Shown here: positions 13,501-24,928 of the stretch, one piece after another
Numbering within the stretch: the first letter of the stretch is position 1
Layout of the letters: each line of letters starts with the position of its first letter
From: Apostichopus japonicus
Lineage: Eukaryota > Echinodermata > Holothuroidea > Aspidochirotida > Stichopodidae
Length of the DNA: 64,000 nt
Assembly (NCBI RefSeq): GCF_037975245.1
Contig: NC_092583.1
Span: 16,826,764-16,890,763, forward strand
Reading direction: 5' to 3'
Made by a program: the position numbers and the translations under genes
The notes under the pieces: model-generated
What the model was told of the DNA's origin: nothing
What the model saw: only the letters and a program-made list of their open reading frames with translations
The model's database searches: none

Positions 13501-16500
13501 CTCCGTAGTAGCTCCGTGCTTTGACCTTGCAGCGATGCCAACAACCAACTCTTCAAAAATCCCAGTACCTACAGTGTGCATATCTCTCGCTAAATTCCAG
13601 TTCACTGTACTACTGCATGTACATGCCTGTTCAAGCTTCATTTTCAACTACACATGCGCAAATACTTAAAATCTTATCCAACATTTATCATGGGCAAGCA
13701 ATCATCTATACGAAAATTACAGTAGGTCTATGTGAATAGCTTTTTACACAATGTAGATTTAAAAAAATATCAGTTCAATGTCCTAAAGTACAGTAGTTTA
13801 CACACGAATTTTGCGCCAAAATAACATTTACTGAAGCACGTGGTTAATTGGACCGCGAAAAAATTTTGCAACAGAAACTACTGAATCCTGCGTTCGTAAC
13901 AATGCTGAAAAAGGAAAAAAGTATGTCTTGAAAAGTGTGAAAATGACAAGGATTTTTGGTTCCTTGCTTTTTGCAAAGCAAGGAACCTATGCGTTCAACT
14001 TGGCGTGTGTGTGTGTGTGTGTGTGTGTATGTGACGCTTGGCTTGTGTACACGATATCTCAATAAGGAAATGATGTATCATGATCAAACTTGTTGGGTGG
14101 ATAGCCCATAGTAAGAGGAAGATCCCTATTTTTTTTGGTGCCCGCAAAGGTCACCAAAGGTCAGTTAGATGCCAAAAACCAATATATTAAAAACAGCAAT
14201 AACTCCCATTGACAGGGTCCCACATGATTGATATTTTGGGAGTAGTTGTGAATGGGGTAAGGGATCGTTTTCAAACATAACGGTAATGTGATCCAAGGTC
14301 AACAAAGGTCAATTAATGATAAAAAACTAGTATTTTTGCGATAACTTGAGAACGAAATGTTCGTTAGAGTTGGGAGTTGCTTCAGTGTTATCCAATTGTC
14401 GACCTGCATCTGGGTGACCCTTGACCTCAGTTTGACCTCTGGTGACCTTTACGTGTTTTGGGGGATTTTTACAGTTTTGATGCTATTTTCAGATGTCAAA
14501 GGTACCTTCTGATCATAAATGTCAATAGGTTGACCCTGTGTGACCTTTATGTGCGAAGTTATATGGGGTCAAAGTTTTTCGGTCGGAGTTAGGATGGCTG
14601 TACAGACTTGTCGTTTTGTTTTTTGGAATCAGGAGATTAAACTACATCTGAAACCAAGGTCAAAAGGTCAAAGGTCAAATTAGAAAAAATGTGCTTATTT
14701 TGGGAGGAAACGAGCAAAAAAGAAAATGTTAGGTTTTGATGCTAGATTTGGATATCAAAGGTACCTTCCGATCAAAAATGTCAATTGGTTGACCTTCGTG
14801 TGACCTTCGTGTGCGAAGTTATACGAGGTCAAAGTTAATTTTCAGACATTTAATGCAACAACTCCCAGTTCCAAGGTGTGACATGCTTGATATTTTTGGA
14901 CAAGTTGCAATTGGTATAGGGAAATATTTTCAAACTTAACGGTCATGTGATCCGAGGTCACCAAAGGTCAATTAATGTTAAAAAACTAGTATTTTGGGGG
15001 TAGAAAATGGGCAAAGAAAAAAATGTTTGAATTTGTATAGTTTGATTCTCTATTTAAGTCTCATCAATCAAAAATGTCAATAAGTTGACCCAAGGTGACC
15101 TTTGTGTGTTAAGTTATATGAGGTCAAAGTTAATTTTCAGACATTTAGTGTAATAACTCCCAGTGCCAAGGTGTTGCACAGTTGATATTTTGAGACAAGT
15201 TGCAAATGGTATAGGGGAATATTTTCAAACTTAACGGTCAGGTGATGCGAGGTCACCAAAGGTCAATTAATGATAAAAAACTAGTATTTTTGCGATAACT
15301 TGAGAACAAATTGTCCTTTAGGGTTGGGAGTTGCTTCAATGTAATCCAATTGTCAACCCGCATCTGGGTGACCCATGACCTCAATTTGACCTCTGGTGAC
15401 CTTTTCGTGTTTTGTGGATTTTTACAGTTTCGATGCTATTTTCAGATGTTAAAGGTACCTTCTGATCATAAATGTCAATTGGTTGACCCCCGTGTGACCT
15501 TCGTGTGCGAAGTTATATGAGGTCAAAGTTAATTTTCACACATTTAATGCAATAACTCCCAGTTCCAAGGTGTGACAAGGTTGATATTTTTGGACAAGTT
15601 GCAAATGGTATAGGGGAATATTTTCAAACTTAACGGTCATGTGATCCAACGTCACCAAAGGTCAGCTAATGTTAAAAAAGTAGTATTTTGGGGGGGAGAA
15701 AATGGGCAAAGAAAAAATGTTTGAATTTTTACAGTCATGCTCTATTTAGGTCTCACCGATCCAAAATGTCAATTGGTTGACCTCCGGGTGACCTTTGTGT
15801 GTGAAGTTATGTATACAAGTTCAAAGTTAATTTTTAGACATTTAATGCAATTAAATCTCAATGCCAAGGTGTGACATGGTTGATATTTTGGGACAAGTTG
15901 TGAATGGGGTGGTGGAACATTTTGAAACTTAAAGGTCATGTCATCTGAGGTCACCAATGTTATCATATCTGTTGACACGCTTGTAGGTCTCATATATTTC
16001 TTACATTTTCGATGCCATATTTAGATCTCAAAAGTGCCTTTTGAACAAAAATCCGATCACATTTTGTGATCACAAAAGTGTTGGCTATAGTGTTGGTTAC
16101 TTTATGGGAACATGTAGGACCACAATTACTAGGACTATTTGAGCCCAATCTTGCTTGATAATATTATGTGTATTGTCATATACCCCAAGCAAGGAACCAC
16201 AGTGCCCTTGGGTTCTTGTTTTCTTCTCCTTTTCAGAGTACAACAAAGAAGTGGTCGTAAGACTCTGACTACTGTTCAAGGTATTTCTGACGACTATGAT
16301 AAGCAGAAAATTGTGAAAGCCTGCAAAAAGGTAAGATGAAATTGTGATGTCATTTGGAACATTTAACTCCCTGGTATCTAAACTGGGGGTAGCATTCCTT
16401 TCTAGGGCCTCCAAAACAATTTGAACGATAAAAAACAATTAGGAAGAAAAAAGAAATGGCAGATTTTTTTGGAAAAATCTTGAACATCATAAAATACTTT

Positions 16501-17138
16501 GAAAGTTGCAAAATATTACATCATTTAATTCTTAATCATGTACAAATTTCTAATAGAGAAGAGGATGTCTTCTCTCCGTAGACCCTCTCCCCATGCCCAG
16601 CCCACAACATCTGCAAATGGGGGGGGGTGGGGTAGTGTTCACCGAGCAAAACAGTTTGAATACCATGGATTTAAGATACATAGTTGCTCCATGTAGTAGT
16701 CGTCACACAAGGGAGCCTGGAAGGTAAACAATAAATGGTGAACAATGGCATACCATGCTAAATTTTGTTCAGATAATGAGAGTGTTGTGTTTTCAGTTAT
16801 TTAAAGCAAGGAGATGTTGAGATAAACTACAGTGCTCTTCACTTCCTAGCAAAGTGTTGCTTCTGTACTTCTTTGTCTCCTTATTGGCTTGAAGTGAGAT
16901 TGCCATTTTCTCAAGTCTGCTTTGTCTAAAAGTATGGAAAGTTGTGTTAATTTCATCACCTTTATTGGCTTCTTTATTTTGTTGGTTTCAGGAATTTGCC
17001 TGCAATGGTACTGTAGTCAACCACTCTGAGTACGGTGAAGTCATTCAACTTCAGGGGGACCAGCGTAACAACATCTGCCACTTATTCGTGAACATTGGCC
17101 TGGCCAAGTTAGAGCAGTTGAAGGTTCATGGTTTCTAA
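10568..17138 (+). CDS. eif1: Translation initiation factor eIF1 (SUI1), four exons
   Basis: Joining 10568-10598, 12390-12453, 16237-16330 and 16992-17138 gives 336 nt, or 111 codons plus TAA; human eIF1 has 113. eIF1 binds the 40S subunit near the P site, promotes scanning and rejects non-AUG or poor-context starts. The N-terminus reads MSQIQNLKTRDPFADASKG. The core SUI1 fold follows with SGRKTLTTVQGI, then EFACNGTV, EYGEVIQLQGDQR and the C-terminal QLKVHGF, all hallmark eIF1 blocks. Phases agree at every junction (1, 2, 0). The start is supported by the conserved N-terminal residues and by the lack of a nearer ATG. Its context is poor (C at -3, T at +4), as is usual for eIF1 genes, which are autoregulated through this feature. 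Introns are 1.8, 3.8 and 0.7 kb; intron 2 carries a large repeat. Confidence 0.95.
10599..12389 (+). other. eIF1 intron 1
   Basis: About 1.8 kb with a gtgtgt donor and a ccttccag acceptor. It holds the TAGGCTA-type palindrome cluster at 10920-10998. I looked for box C/D or H/ACA-like RNA genes, which often sit in such host introns, and saw none convincing. Confidence 0.75.
10920..10998. repeat. Cluster of self-complementary AGGCTAGCCT words
   Basis: Words such as gcctaggctagcctaa, ccttaggcctagcctag and gttaggctagg recur within 80 bp and can pair with one another. They lie inside eIF1 intron 1. This may be a relic of a small palindromic element. Confidence 0.5.
12390..12453 (+). CDS. eif1: eIF1 coding exon 2
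   Basis: Encodes (D)PFADASKGEDNRGQEGLIHI with split codons at both ends (phase 1 in, phase 2 out). The acceptor is ttccag and the donor is AG|GTTAGT. PFADASKG is an eIF1 signature; the following acidic/Gly stretch is the variable N-terminal tail. Confidence 0.95.
13332..13350. repeat. Perfect 9-bp hairpin with nearby degenerate copies
   Basis: TTGCGTCCC, a one-base loop, then GGGACGCAA. The word gtttgcgtcc recurs at about 13363, and a degenerate agcttgcatcc follows at about 13382. The segment to about 13500 is more GC-rich than its surroundings, which suggests a small inserted repeat. Confidence 0.5.
13958..16218. repeat. About 2.26-kb hairpin-bounded repeat rich in AGGTCA half-sites
   Basis: The left end is a 13-bp hairpin (GGTTCCTTGCTTT, loop TTGC, AAAGCAAGGAACC). 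The right end carries AAGCAAGGAACC (16187-16198), then an imperfect partner ggttcttg. Between them one module (ccaaggtgtgacat..ttgatatttt..ggacaagttg..ttcaaactta acgg) occurs five times, starting near 14199, 14864, 15150, 15548 and 15848. Two connecting segments alternate, giving a compound unit of about 690 bp. A GT microsatellite follows the left hairpin. There is no long open frame. I infer a non-autonomous mobile or satellite-like element; I cannot name the family and saw no clear target duplication. Confidence 0.75.
14003..14028. repeat. (GT)n microsatellite
   Basis: A run of about 13 GT units just inside the left end of the half-site repeat. It is probably part of the element. Confidence 0.9.
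16237..16330 (+). CDS. eif1: eIF1 coding exon 3
   Basis: Encodes the completing Arg, then VQQRSGRKTLTTVQGIS, DDYDKQKIVKACKK (phase 0 out, donor AAG|GTAAGA). This is the first half of the SUI1 domain, including the basic loop and the first strand that contact 18S rRNA and initiator tRNA. The acceptor polypyrimidine tract (ttgttttcttctccttttcag) sits at the end of the upstream repeat. Confidence 0.97.
16331..16991 (+). other. eIF1 intron 3
   Basis: A 661-bp intron with a gtaaga donor and a tttcag acceptor. It contains a poly-G run at 16619-16627. Nothing else is recognisable. Confidence 0.85.
16992..17138 (+). CDS. eif1: eIF1 coding exon 4 with stop
   Basis: Encodes EFACNGTVVNHSEYGEVIQL, then QGDQRNNICHLFVNIGLAK, LEQLKVHGF and TAA. 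This is the second half of the SUI1 fold and ends exactly as animal eIF1 does. Compared with the human protein, GDQRKNIC has become GDQRNNIC and KKKF has become KKEF, a modest loss of positive charge. Confidence 0.97.
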   Translation, partial: EFACNGTVVNHSEYGEVIQLQGDQRNNICHLFVNIGLAKLEQLKVHGF

Positions 17139-17425
17139 GCGGTCTTTGTCGACTGTCCTGTCATCCTGCTGTGACGTCATCACTGTTTATTTTCTAATTT
17201 AACATCCTAATCAATTACTTAAAACTTGTTTCAGTCGTTGAACATTTTGTTGTTGTTTAATGAAGTGTAGTGATTTTAAAACAGCTTTTGTTATTTGCTC
17301 ATAGACAGATGTGAACCTTGAGATACATTTTGATGATAAAAGAAATCCTGCCTTATTGTAATGGAGGTATGTCTCTGTTGCTCTTGTGGCAAAACTTCAA
17401 CATTAAACAACTCTTACGCCACTGC
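17139..17425 (+). other. eIF1 3' UTR (estimated end)
   Basis: Sequence from the stop codon to shortly after the first plausible poly(A) signal at 17402. It contains a perfect TGACGTCA at 17172-17179. The end is estimated, not observed. Confidence 0.5.
17402..17407 (+). terminator. ATTAAA poly(A) signal for eIF1
   Basis: The first ATTAAA after the stop codon, 264 bp downstream, with T/G-rich sequence following within about 60 bp. No AATAAA lies closer. This is the commonest variant of the animal cleavage signal. Confidence 0.5.
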
Positions 17426-20400
17426 TGATTTGGCTTCACATGCACAACTTGTTCTGATCTTCGATAAAAGACGCCGCGTTGGTAAGCTCAAAAGACAAAA
17501 GAAACCCATATTTGTTGCAAGATGAATGAGATCATGAATTTCTTTTCTTAGTGTCTGATATTTTGGGGGTCCTGTACAGAGTTTTTTAAACATTATTGAT
17601 TTGTTTACCATGATTTTACATAATTCAGAGATATTATAACTTTTTTTCTCACTTTCAGTCTCATAGTTTTGTGTCATGAAGAACAGCTTTGTTTAGGTAA
17701 ACTGTGATTAACCTGCCATTACCATACATTCTGCTTTGAGAGCCAAAGACCAAGCTGAGATCTTGATGTTGTTTGACCTACCTGTCATGGTCAGACAACT
17801 GACATTGCAAGTCAGTTTCAATTATTGATACTGTTTAGCGTGGGTGGTTGACCTTAAAAGAACAAAGAGTCGGGCATGATCATAAAGTTTCCTTACTAAA
17901 TTTATTTTAACAAAAATTGTAGGCAAAGGCACATGTATTCCCAGGGAATATCACACATTATTTGTAGATCAGACTAGATGCTCACAGCGCTCAATTTCAG
18001 CGTCGTTTCTGAGCATTGCAGTCCATTAGAGTTATCGGGTATGTCTTTTGGGGATGAGACATTTAAAGTGATTAATTTTATAACAGTTTTCTTTAAACGA
18101 AGGCTTAAAAAAATTGTGTCTAATGAGCATTTTTGAACAACACTATGTCATTAGTGTAACCAATGTTCTTTGACCACATTTAACAAAGTAATAACTGCAC
18201 AACCAGTGCCAAGTAAATAGTTTATATGTGCATTACATTACTCATTCACTCATTATTATGAAGACAGACTTGACCACCAATATTTTGTTAAATCTGGACA
18301 CCAAACCCTGCCATTGATACTATAGTTTTAAAGTTACTAATGGAGTGTCTTGCCTTAAACATACCCTGTGTCATGTGTTGGGAGCGCCTGTGAGATCACT
18401 TGATTTTAACAAAGCAAAATACTGGCATCTGTTTTAATTTATCTACCTTGTTTTGTACTCAGAGACTTGTTATTGACCTTATCATCCGTAAAAACTTTGT
18501 GTAGGTTTGTACACCAATTGCAGAACTGTTCTTTATTCATATAGCTAAAGTTCTGCAAACAGTGTTGGAATTGTAAGTTTGAAGTGATGCTGTAATGAAC
18601 AGAGAACTCTAAAAATATATTTTTCTCCTGAAACTAGGTGTAAGGCAAGCTTGACTGTCTTTGGCTTTGACATGCAATGGAAAAACTCTGAACTTAATTA
18701 AAATATATGTTAAGGACTAATGATGTCCAGCAGGGAATGATTAATGGTCACCTGACCTGTTTTAATGTTCGATTTTGATTGCAGAAATAATTTCCCAAAA
18801 AATCATCAAATTGTCTCAGGTATTGCATTGGTTCCCTAGTTAGTATGACAAAGGTGCTCCGTTTCATTGCAAGTTATGACACTTTGATCTGTCAATGATA
18901 TGACGTGTGTGACCAAAACCCGATTAGATCTCTATTACTTCTCCCCACCCCTCCCCTATTTGTTGAGGTTCTTTTACTATTATTATTAACCCCTTTAGTA
19001 TACTTATCCTATATTGTTAAATGTTTTTTACTTAACCAAATTGTGTTTGTTTGTGGTATTTCCCTTAGCTTTGCTTTAATCATGTGTAAAATACAAAATA
19101 CAAAAAAATATTTTTACCTCTTTGTTTGTTTATTTTACTTTTGACTACCGTGGAAGCTGGGGTTGCTGCAGTGTCAGATTAACAAATAAGTAGATGAGCT
19201 ACTTGCCTAGCTCCCCTCCCTCTCCCCCTCACAGTTCAAGTGGCCTTCAAGAACACTCCCAAAGAAGATATACCAACTTCTTATTTGCGGATAGTGCCAG
19301 CAAAGGTTGGAGGTGGGGGGGGGGGTTGCTCGCTGCAACGTCCGTGCCCCGTGTAAAAGTCTTCCCAGTAGCACCGGTACGCTGGGTAAAAGTGATCCCT
19401 GAAATGTCGGTGCCCCGGGTAGATTGATACTAGGTTTGTATAGGACAGATCCTCAGGCATGTTAAACAACGTGGGCAATGCACATTCTTGGTAGGCAGAA
19501 ACAGATTGAGGCATGTACAGTTTGTACGCGACAAAAAGAGTATTACAAACGATTTTGCCAAAACAAGCTTACTTCAAGCAGAAGTATATTGAAATGAAGT
19601 CATCGAAACCTCAATGCATTTTGCATTCTGGATTTCTTTTGGTATCAACCGATAGTTACAATGTACTCTTACACCACCACTATTGACGTAGGACTGCGTC
19701 AGCATCAATGACGTCATAGTACGCGCTCAATGGAAACAATAGATTTGAAATAGCGCCCTCCGTTAGTTCCGGTGAGCACTGATGTCGGTAATGAGGTGAA
19801 CTTTTGAGCTTTACCTTCAAATGAAATCGGTATGGATGGTCGTTATTCCACTGTATAGGCGTTTGTCACCTCTATCGAATAATACTAGTTCTGTTTTGGT
19901 GACATATTTGCCTTATTCTATAGATCAAACGTGAAGCTAAAATCATTTGTGATTCCTAAAGCCGGATCTCGAAAGAAATACTTTGAACAGACTTTGCTAA
20001 TGAAATGGAGGTAAACGACAAAGGCAATATATATATATATATAATATAAATATATATATTGATAGTTCTTTATGTGCTGGTTGTTAGAGAGTATTCATGC
20101 ATGTTATATTTTCTCTGCGAGTTCCCTGTTAAAAATGTTGAGCCATGTAAATAACAATATCGTCGACACTTCCCTGTTCCGTAGCTTCACGAGGAACATA
20201 GAATGATACCTATTACGTTGTCATGTGACCAAATACTGTTTTGAGACACTGTAACGAATGTGTCATCACGTGCATCATTCACTATAAGTGAATCATTGAA
20301 AGAGTAACATTGTTTAGACAGAAGTGTAGTCTTAGTATGTCATAGTTTAATAATAAATATAATTTTAGTGTTAGTAAAATGTTTCAATAGCTAGTTCGGC

Positions 20401-22150
20401 TTTCAAGATGCTTCAAATTTAAATTATACTTAATCTGTGGACCGAGTGCTCCTTTAAGGTAAAGTTGAGGATGACGTAATGTCCTTAGTGGAGGCCTACT
20501 GGTTAATGTTAATATATTGTTTTATGCATTCTAATAATTCAACCAAAACGTGATCGCGCTGGTGAAAACGCCAGGTTCTGAATTATAAACTTTAAAATGA
20601 TCATAATGATGAATTGAGGAAATCAATTTTACTTTACTTGTTTTCCTATTGGTAAATTTTCCCCTTGGATTTACCCTGTGTGGGTTCGTGAAAAATGGAT
20701 GCCATCGTGTGGCGGACTAACGAGGGACTATTTCATGACTCCAATCCAAAGTTAAACAAAATCGTAAACGTAAAATCTACAACTGGAATATCACCCCACA
20801 CCTCCCCGACTCCTCATTCCGTTTTGAACACTTCTCTACAGTACGCTGGTTTGGTGTATCATTTGAACCACTGGCGCCTTGTCAACTTTGAACAGTTACT
20901 TTACGGAGACGCCATCTGACATTATGAGTTAGTTACAATATTATTCCAAATTCACGAAACGGACATCTTACAAAGTTATTCCTTTTACTGACTGAATTGT
21001 TCAGTCAGACCCTAAAGTGAAAAGAACTTTTGAAGATCTAGTTACGTTATACGGGCGGTGTCATAATTCTATACTGACAATGTGTTGGGAAATCCCCTTA
21101 GGACAACATTGCGCAATATGTAACTGGACAACGTACATATATTTTATACAACCAGGAAGTCAAACTTGAGCAATGGAGTGAGTGAGACCTTTGTTTTATT
21201 TATTCTTGAAAATGTTTAGAGGATTACATAATCATGATGACGTAACTATTGTCTCACAAGTTACGATATGAACCTTCACAGCTCGCTGCCGCACCTCATT
21301 TATATATTACCATCAATTATGTTATGGTCATTTATATGCAAATGAGTTTGACATCCCCTCAGGATGTTGATTTTTTTTTATCTCGATATTTCGAAACAAA
21401 GCCGAAAGTTTGACGAAAAATTTAAACTTTTGATGAAATACTGAACTTTGGCACAGGTTAGAAATTTCAATGTCTTATCTAGGCCAGCGTAGCACTAAAC
21501 TTAAATACGTCTGATGAAGACCTATACCCCTCACCTGTTCTCTGCCACATTCTTTTTCATAGCTCCCTACACCACTAAACTTTTCATGTTATATGCATGA
21601 TAGCCTGGTCAAATATATTTATTATCTTTTTTGTCAAAATAAACCAGTCAAGGGTTTGACTAAATTTACCCTCAGGTGTCCTTATTCTTGAGCAATCATT
21701 TGCGTCATCGCCAAATTTGAGATTTCATCGCCATTTTGGATCCTAAGAAACTTATCTGTAATAACGAAGGTCTGTATTCGCCGTCACGTCTCTCTTCTTC
21801 TCGGGTTGAAACTTCTTTACTTCTTCCATTACACTTGGCCCAAGTCTAGTACATACGAAAATCAATTTAGAATGATCTAAATTAACTTACGTTACCATGG
21901 AAACTATGCTTCTGTTCAACATGAAATGTCTCTGTAATGACCCGATTAAGAATGTCTACAGAACAACGTAAAAAGATGCCGTGATGGCAGACTACAAATA
22001 TTTACTATAAAAGGAACAAGGTTCGTCTGTGGATATAAACATTGTTGTGAGCATTCTTTATGCCGAATTTGCACACGATTACAGGTGCTTTCGAATTGAA
22101 TTATTACGTAATTGCTACACCAAGAGGCCTTAAGCAGGTATGCACGGATC

Positions 22151-22224
22151 TGGATGGCTTGGAGGATGGAGAGGGTGGGGTAGGGGCTGGGGTGGGGGTG
22201 GGTTGGATGGGAGTGGGAACGGGG
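22151..22224 (+). repeat. G-rich tract with quadruplex potential
   Basis: Repeated runs of three to five G separated by one to four bases (gggtggggtaggggctgggg and onward). This fits the usual four-run G-quadruplex pattern on the + strand. No gene is nearby on current evidence. Confidence 0.6.
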
Positions 22225-23046
22225 TTTAAAGTACATTACGAGGTATAGTCGGATGCAAAATTTGAAGACGTACATTTATCCCCGACGTAGAATGTGTTTC
22301 ACCATATACATTTTAGTTAATAAATATAAGGAGCTCCATTCTTTTTGTCACGGACTGGCATGTATTATCGATCAGTTAACACACGCACGGCATTAGTTCT
22401 CAATGATATCCGAATCGGTTATATTTTAATGAAGCATTAAAATTCTCAATCATGTACAAATTTGCTTTGGTTTTCTGATTTTTTATTTAGTCATCCATGC
22501 CGATGACTCGCATCTCTGAGGACATCTCATATATTTTCAAAATGTTCTTCAAATCAATGTTGACCTTATAACTTGAAACATAACGAATCATGCTTTAATT
22601 AAATGTGGGGTGGCATCACATGCTTTGAATAGTGTTGCATTGTGCTAGACGAGGAAGTCAAGCCACTTTTATTAGAACCACAAAATGATGTTTTAAGGGG
22701 ACATTTCTCACATATTGAAAGTGCATGGTATTAAAATACAACTTGGGCTGATTGCAGTGTATTGTAATGGTACACAGCATATCAAAGTGAGTGTTGTACC
22801 TAAAGGCATCCTTTGAAAAAATTGTATATATATATAATTTGTTGGGATAAGCAGAAGATCCGTGTTGACTTATCAAGATTTATTCCAGGCACGCCAGGTG
22901 CTCTGTTAGTCTAAAAATGAGAAACACTGCCATAAAAATCCATTTCCTATATTGCTATGTTAAAATACCGATGCAGGAAAGAATTTTGGGTTAAAAACAA
23001 ACCTCGACGGCTTCAAAGTCGACTCCAAAGTCAGACCCATATTATT

Positions 23047-23495
23047 TTACTATGTATAATATCATAGTAGGTACACTATACTATGTATAGTATCGTAGTA
23101 CGTATGTTATCATACATATATTATCGTATGTATATTATCATATATTATCGTATGTATAGTATCGTATTTTACTACGTGTAGTATCATAGTACGTACCGTA
23201 TATTATCATATGTATATTATCGTATGTATAGTATCGTATGAATAGTATCGTAGTAGGTGTATTATAATATGTATAGTATCGTAGTACGCATGTTATCATA
23301 CATATATTATCGTATGTATAGTATCGTATTTTACCATGTTTATTATCGTAGTACGTATATTATCATATGTATATTATCGTATGTGCAGTATCGTATGTAT
23401 TGTATCAAATGTATAGTATCGTATTTTACTATGTATATTATGGTAGTACGTATGTATTCGTATGTATATTATCGTATATGTATAATATCCTACTT
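23047..23495. repeat. AT-rich minisatellite of tatgtatagtatcgta-like units
   Basis: About 450 bp of degenerate 16-17-bp units built from tatgtata(g/t)tatcgta and agtacgta. Several stretches repeat as higher-order blocks. The frame read across it (Tyr/Ile/Ser-rich) is a repeat artefact. Confidence 0.9.
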
Positions 23496-24179
23496 TAGTT
23501 ATGAGAAATAACTCGAGTTTAAATGCACCGTTTAGCGTTAATCAGTGTTAAATAAAACAACACATGATAAAACTTGACAAACAAAATTTGCCTTTGCATG
23601 TGGTGATATTAACATGAATATGCGTCTGAGCAACAAACTGAACAGATTACATTAGTACATTTAATCCTTTAATTTATGTGGTGAAGACGGCTAGTGTCAT
23701 CTTAGTTTAACTAGTAATCTGTGCGACCATAATTAAAAAAATATTCTGTAAGTCTGCTATAAACTTTACACCATCGCAATTATGGGCATGATTCGAAGAA
23801 GTGAACCTTCTTATTACAGGATATAAAATTAATGACGTTTACCGGGACATCTTGAACAAATAATAATAATAATTAGCCTTTACCATTTCATTTGAAAACA
23901 AGACCTTTCACATAAATGATCTATTAAAAATAAGCAAAAGTGTCTATGAAAGCTAACCTAAATATGTCCTTTCCGGTCGGAGGAAAAGACAACCGCCTGA
24001 AAAATTTCTGAAAACTAATTAAGAAAAACATTTCATTTCCCACATGTTTTCTTTTCTCTTTGAACCGTCTGCTACCCGTAGGGTCGTTAGACATGCCCGC
24101 ACTTAATAAATTACTAGTGTTATAGACAGCTATAGTTACACATACACACCCCCGCACATACACATATATATCATACATT

Positions 24180-24237
24180 CATACATATATAATGTATTTA
24201 TACATATACATACATATACACCTATATAAATATCTAC

Positions 24238-24286
<49 letters not shown>

Positions 24287-24353
24287 GCCTATATATATAT
24301 ATATAGGCCTATATATATATATATAGGCCTATATATATATATATATATATAAA
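24180..24353. repeat. (AT)n microsatellite with TAGGCCTA interruptions
   Basis: Long AT runs broken two or three times by the palindrome taggccta. The whole tract is self-complementary and likely to extrude as a cruciform. Confidence 0.9.
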
Positions 24354-24810
24354 TATATAAGACTGCTCGAGAATTATCAATTATTTCTTCATTAGCGCGT
24401 CCCGCAGCGTCAGCTGGCCGGCTTTTTCTATATAGCGAACGAAGAAAATAATTCTGAACAGATTTGTCTGGTCAATATAAAAGTCACTATAAATTTGACT
24501 TTATGAACCACGTCACAATATGCGCAGCAAATATTGTGACGTCAAGATAGTGACATCACTGAATTGCTTATAGGAAAATTACGCACGGTTGTTTTTCACT
24601 ACTGAAGATGCAAATTTTTTTTTCTATTTTAGCCGATCGTGCGCATCTAGAATTACAAATATCTCATATAATTTAGGCCTGTACCTTTTACTGCAAACCC
24701 ATGCACGTGTTATCCTTCGGTAACAATAAGGGGGAAAAGAAGTAACGCAGGATAGAATAGAAGATTCACATTTGGAGTAATGTGAAATACAGACCGGCAA
24801 GGTAAGGCCA

Positions 24811-24928
24811 CACACACATACACACACAACATACATACATACATACCCCACATACATACATACCCCACATACATACATATATAGTCACATACACGCATAT
24901 ACCCATACACACACTTACACACATACAG
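24811..24928. repeat. Degenerate (ACATAC)n array
   Basis: The array mixes acatac and cacaca words and has a cccc interruption that repeats three times. Minus-strand Cys/Tyr/Val-rich frames here are translations of the repeat. Confidence 0.9.

Larger units (their letters stand above)
12454..16236 (+). other. eIF1 intron 2
   Basis: About 3.8 kb. The left 1.5 kb is mostly unique sequence with a short hairpin at 13332-13350. The right 2.26 kb is the half-site repeat described separately, leaving only 18 bp between the repeat end and exon 3. No coding exon is supported inside. Confidence 0.8.

Noticed and set aside
13217..13669. 150-codon + frame and 122-codon - frame over the same bases
   Set aside because: Overlapping opposite frames in a GC-richer repeat patch inside an eIF1 intron; no family resemblance and no splice support.
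20695..20919. 74-codon frame, considered as a LARP4 first exon
   Set aside because: No similarity to LARP4 N-termini and no donor in the right phase.
23257..23511. 84-codon Tyr/Ile-rich frame
   Set aside because: Lies wholly in an AT minisatellite.
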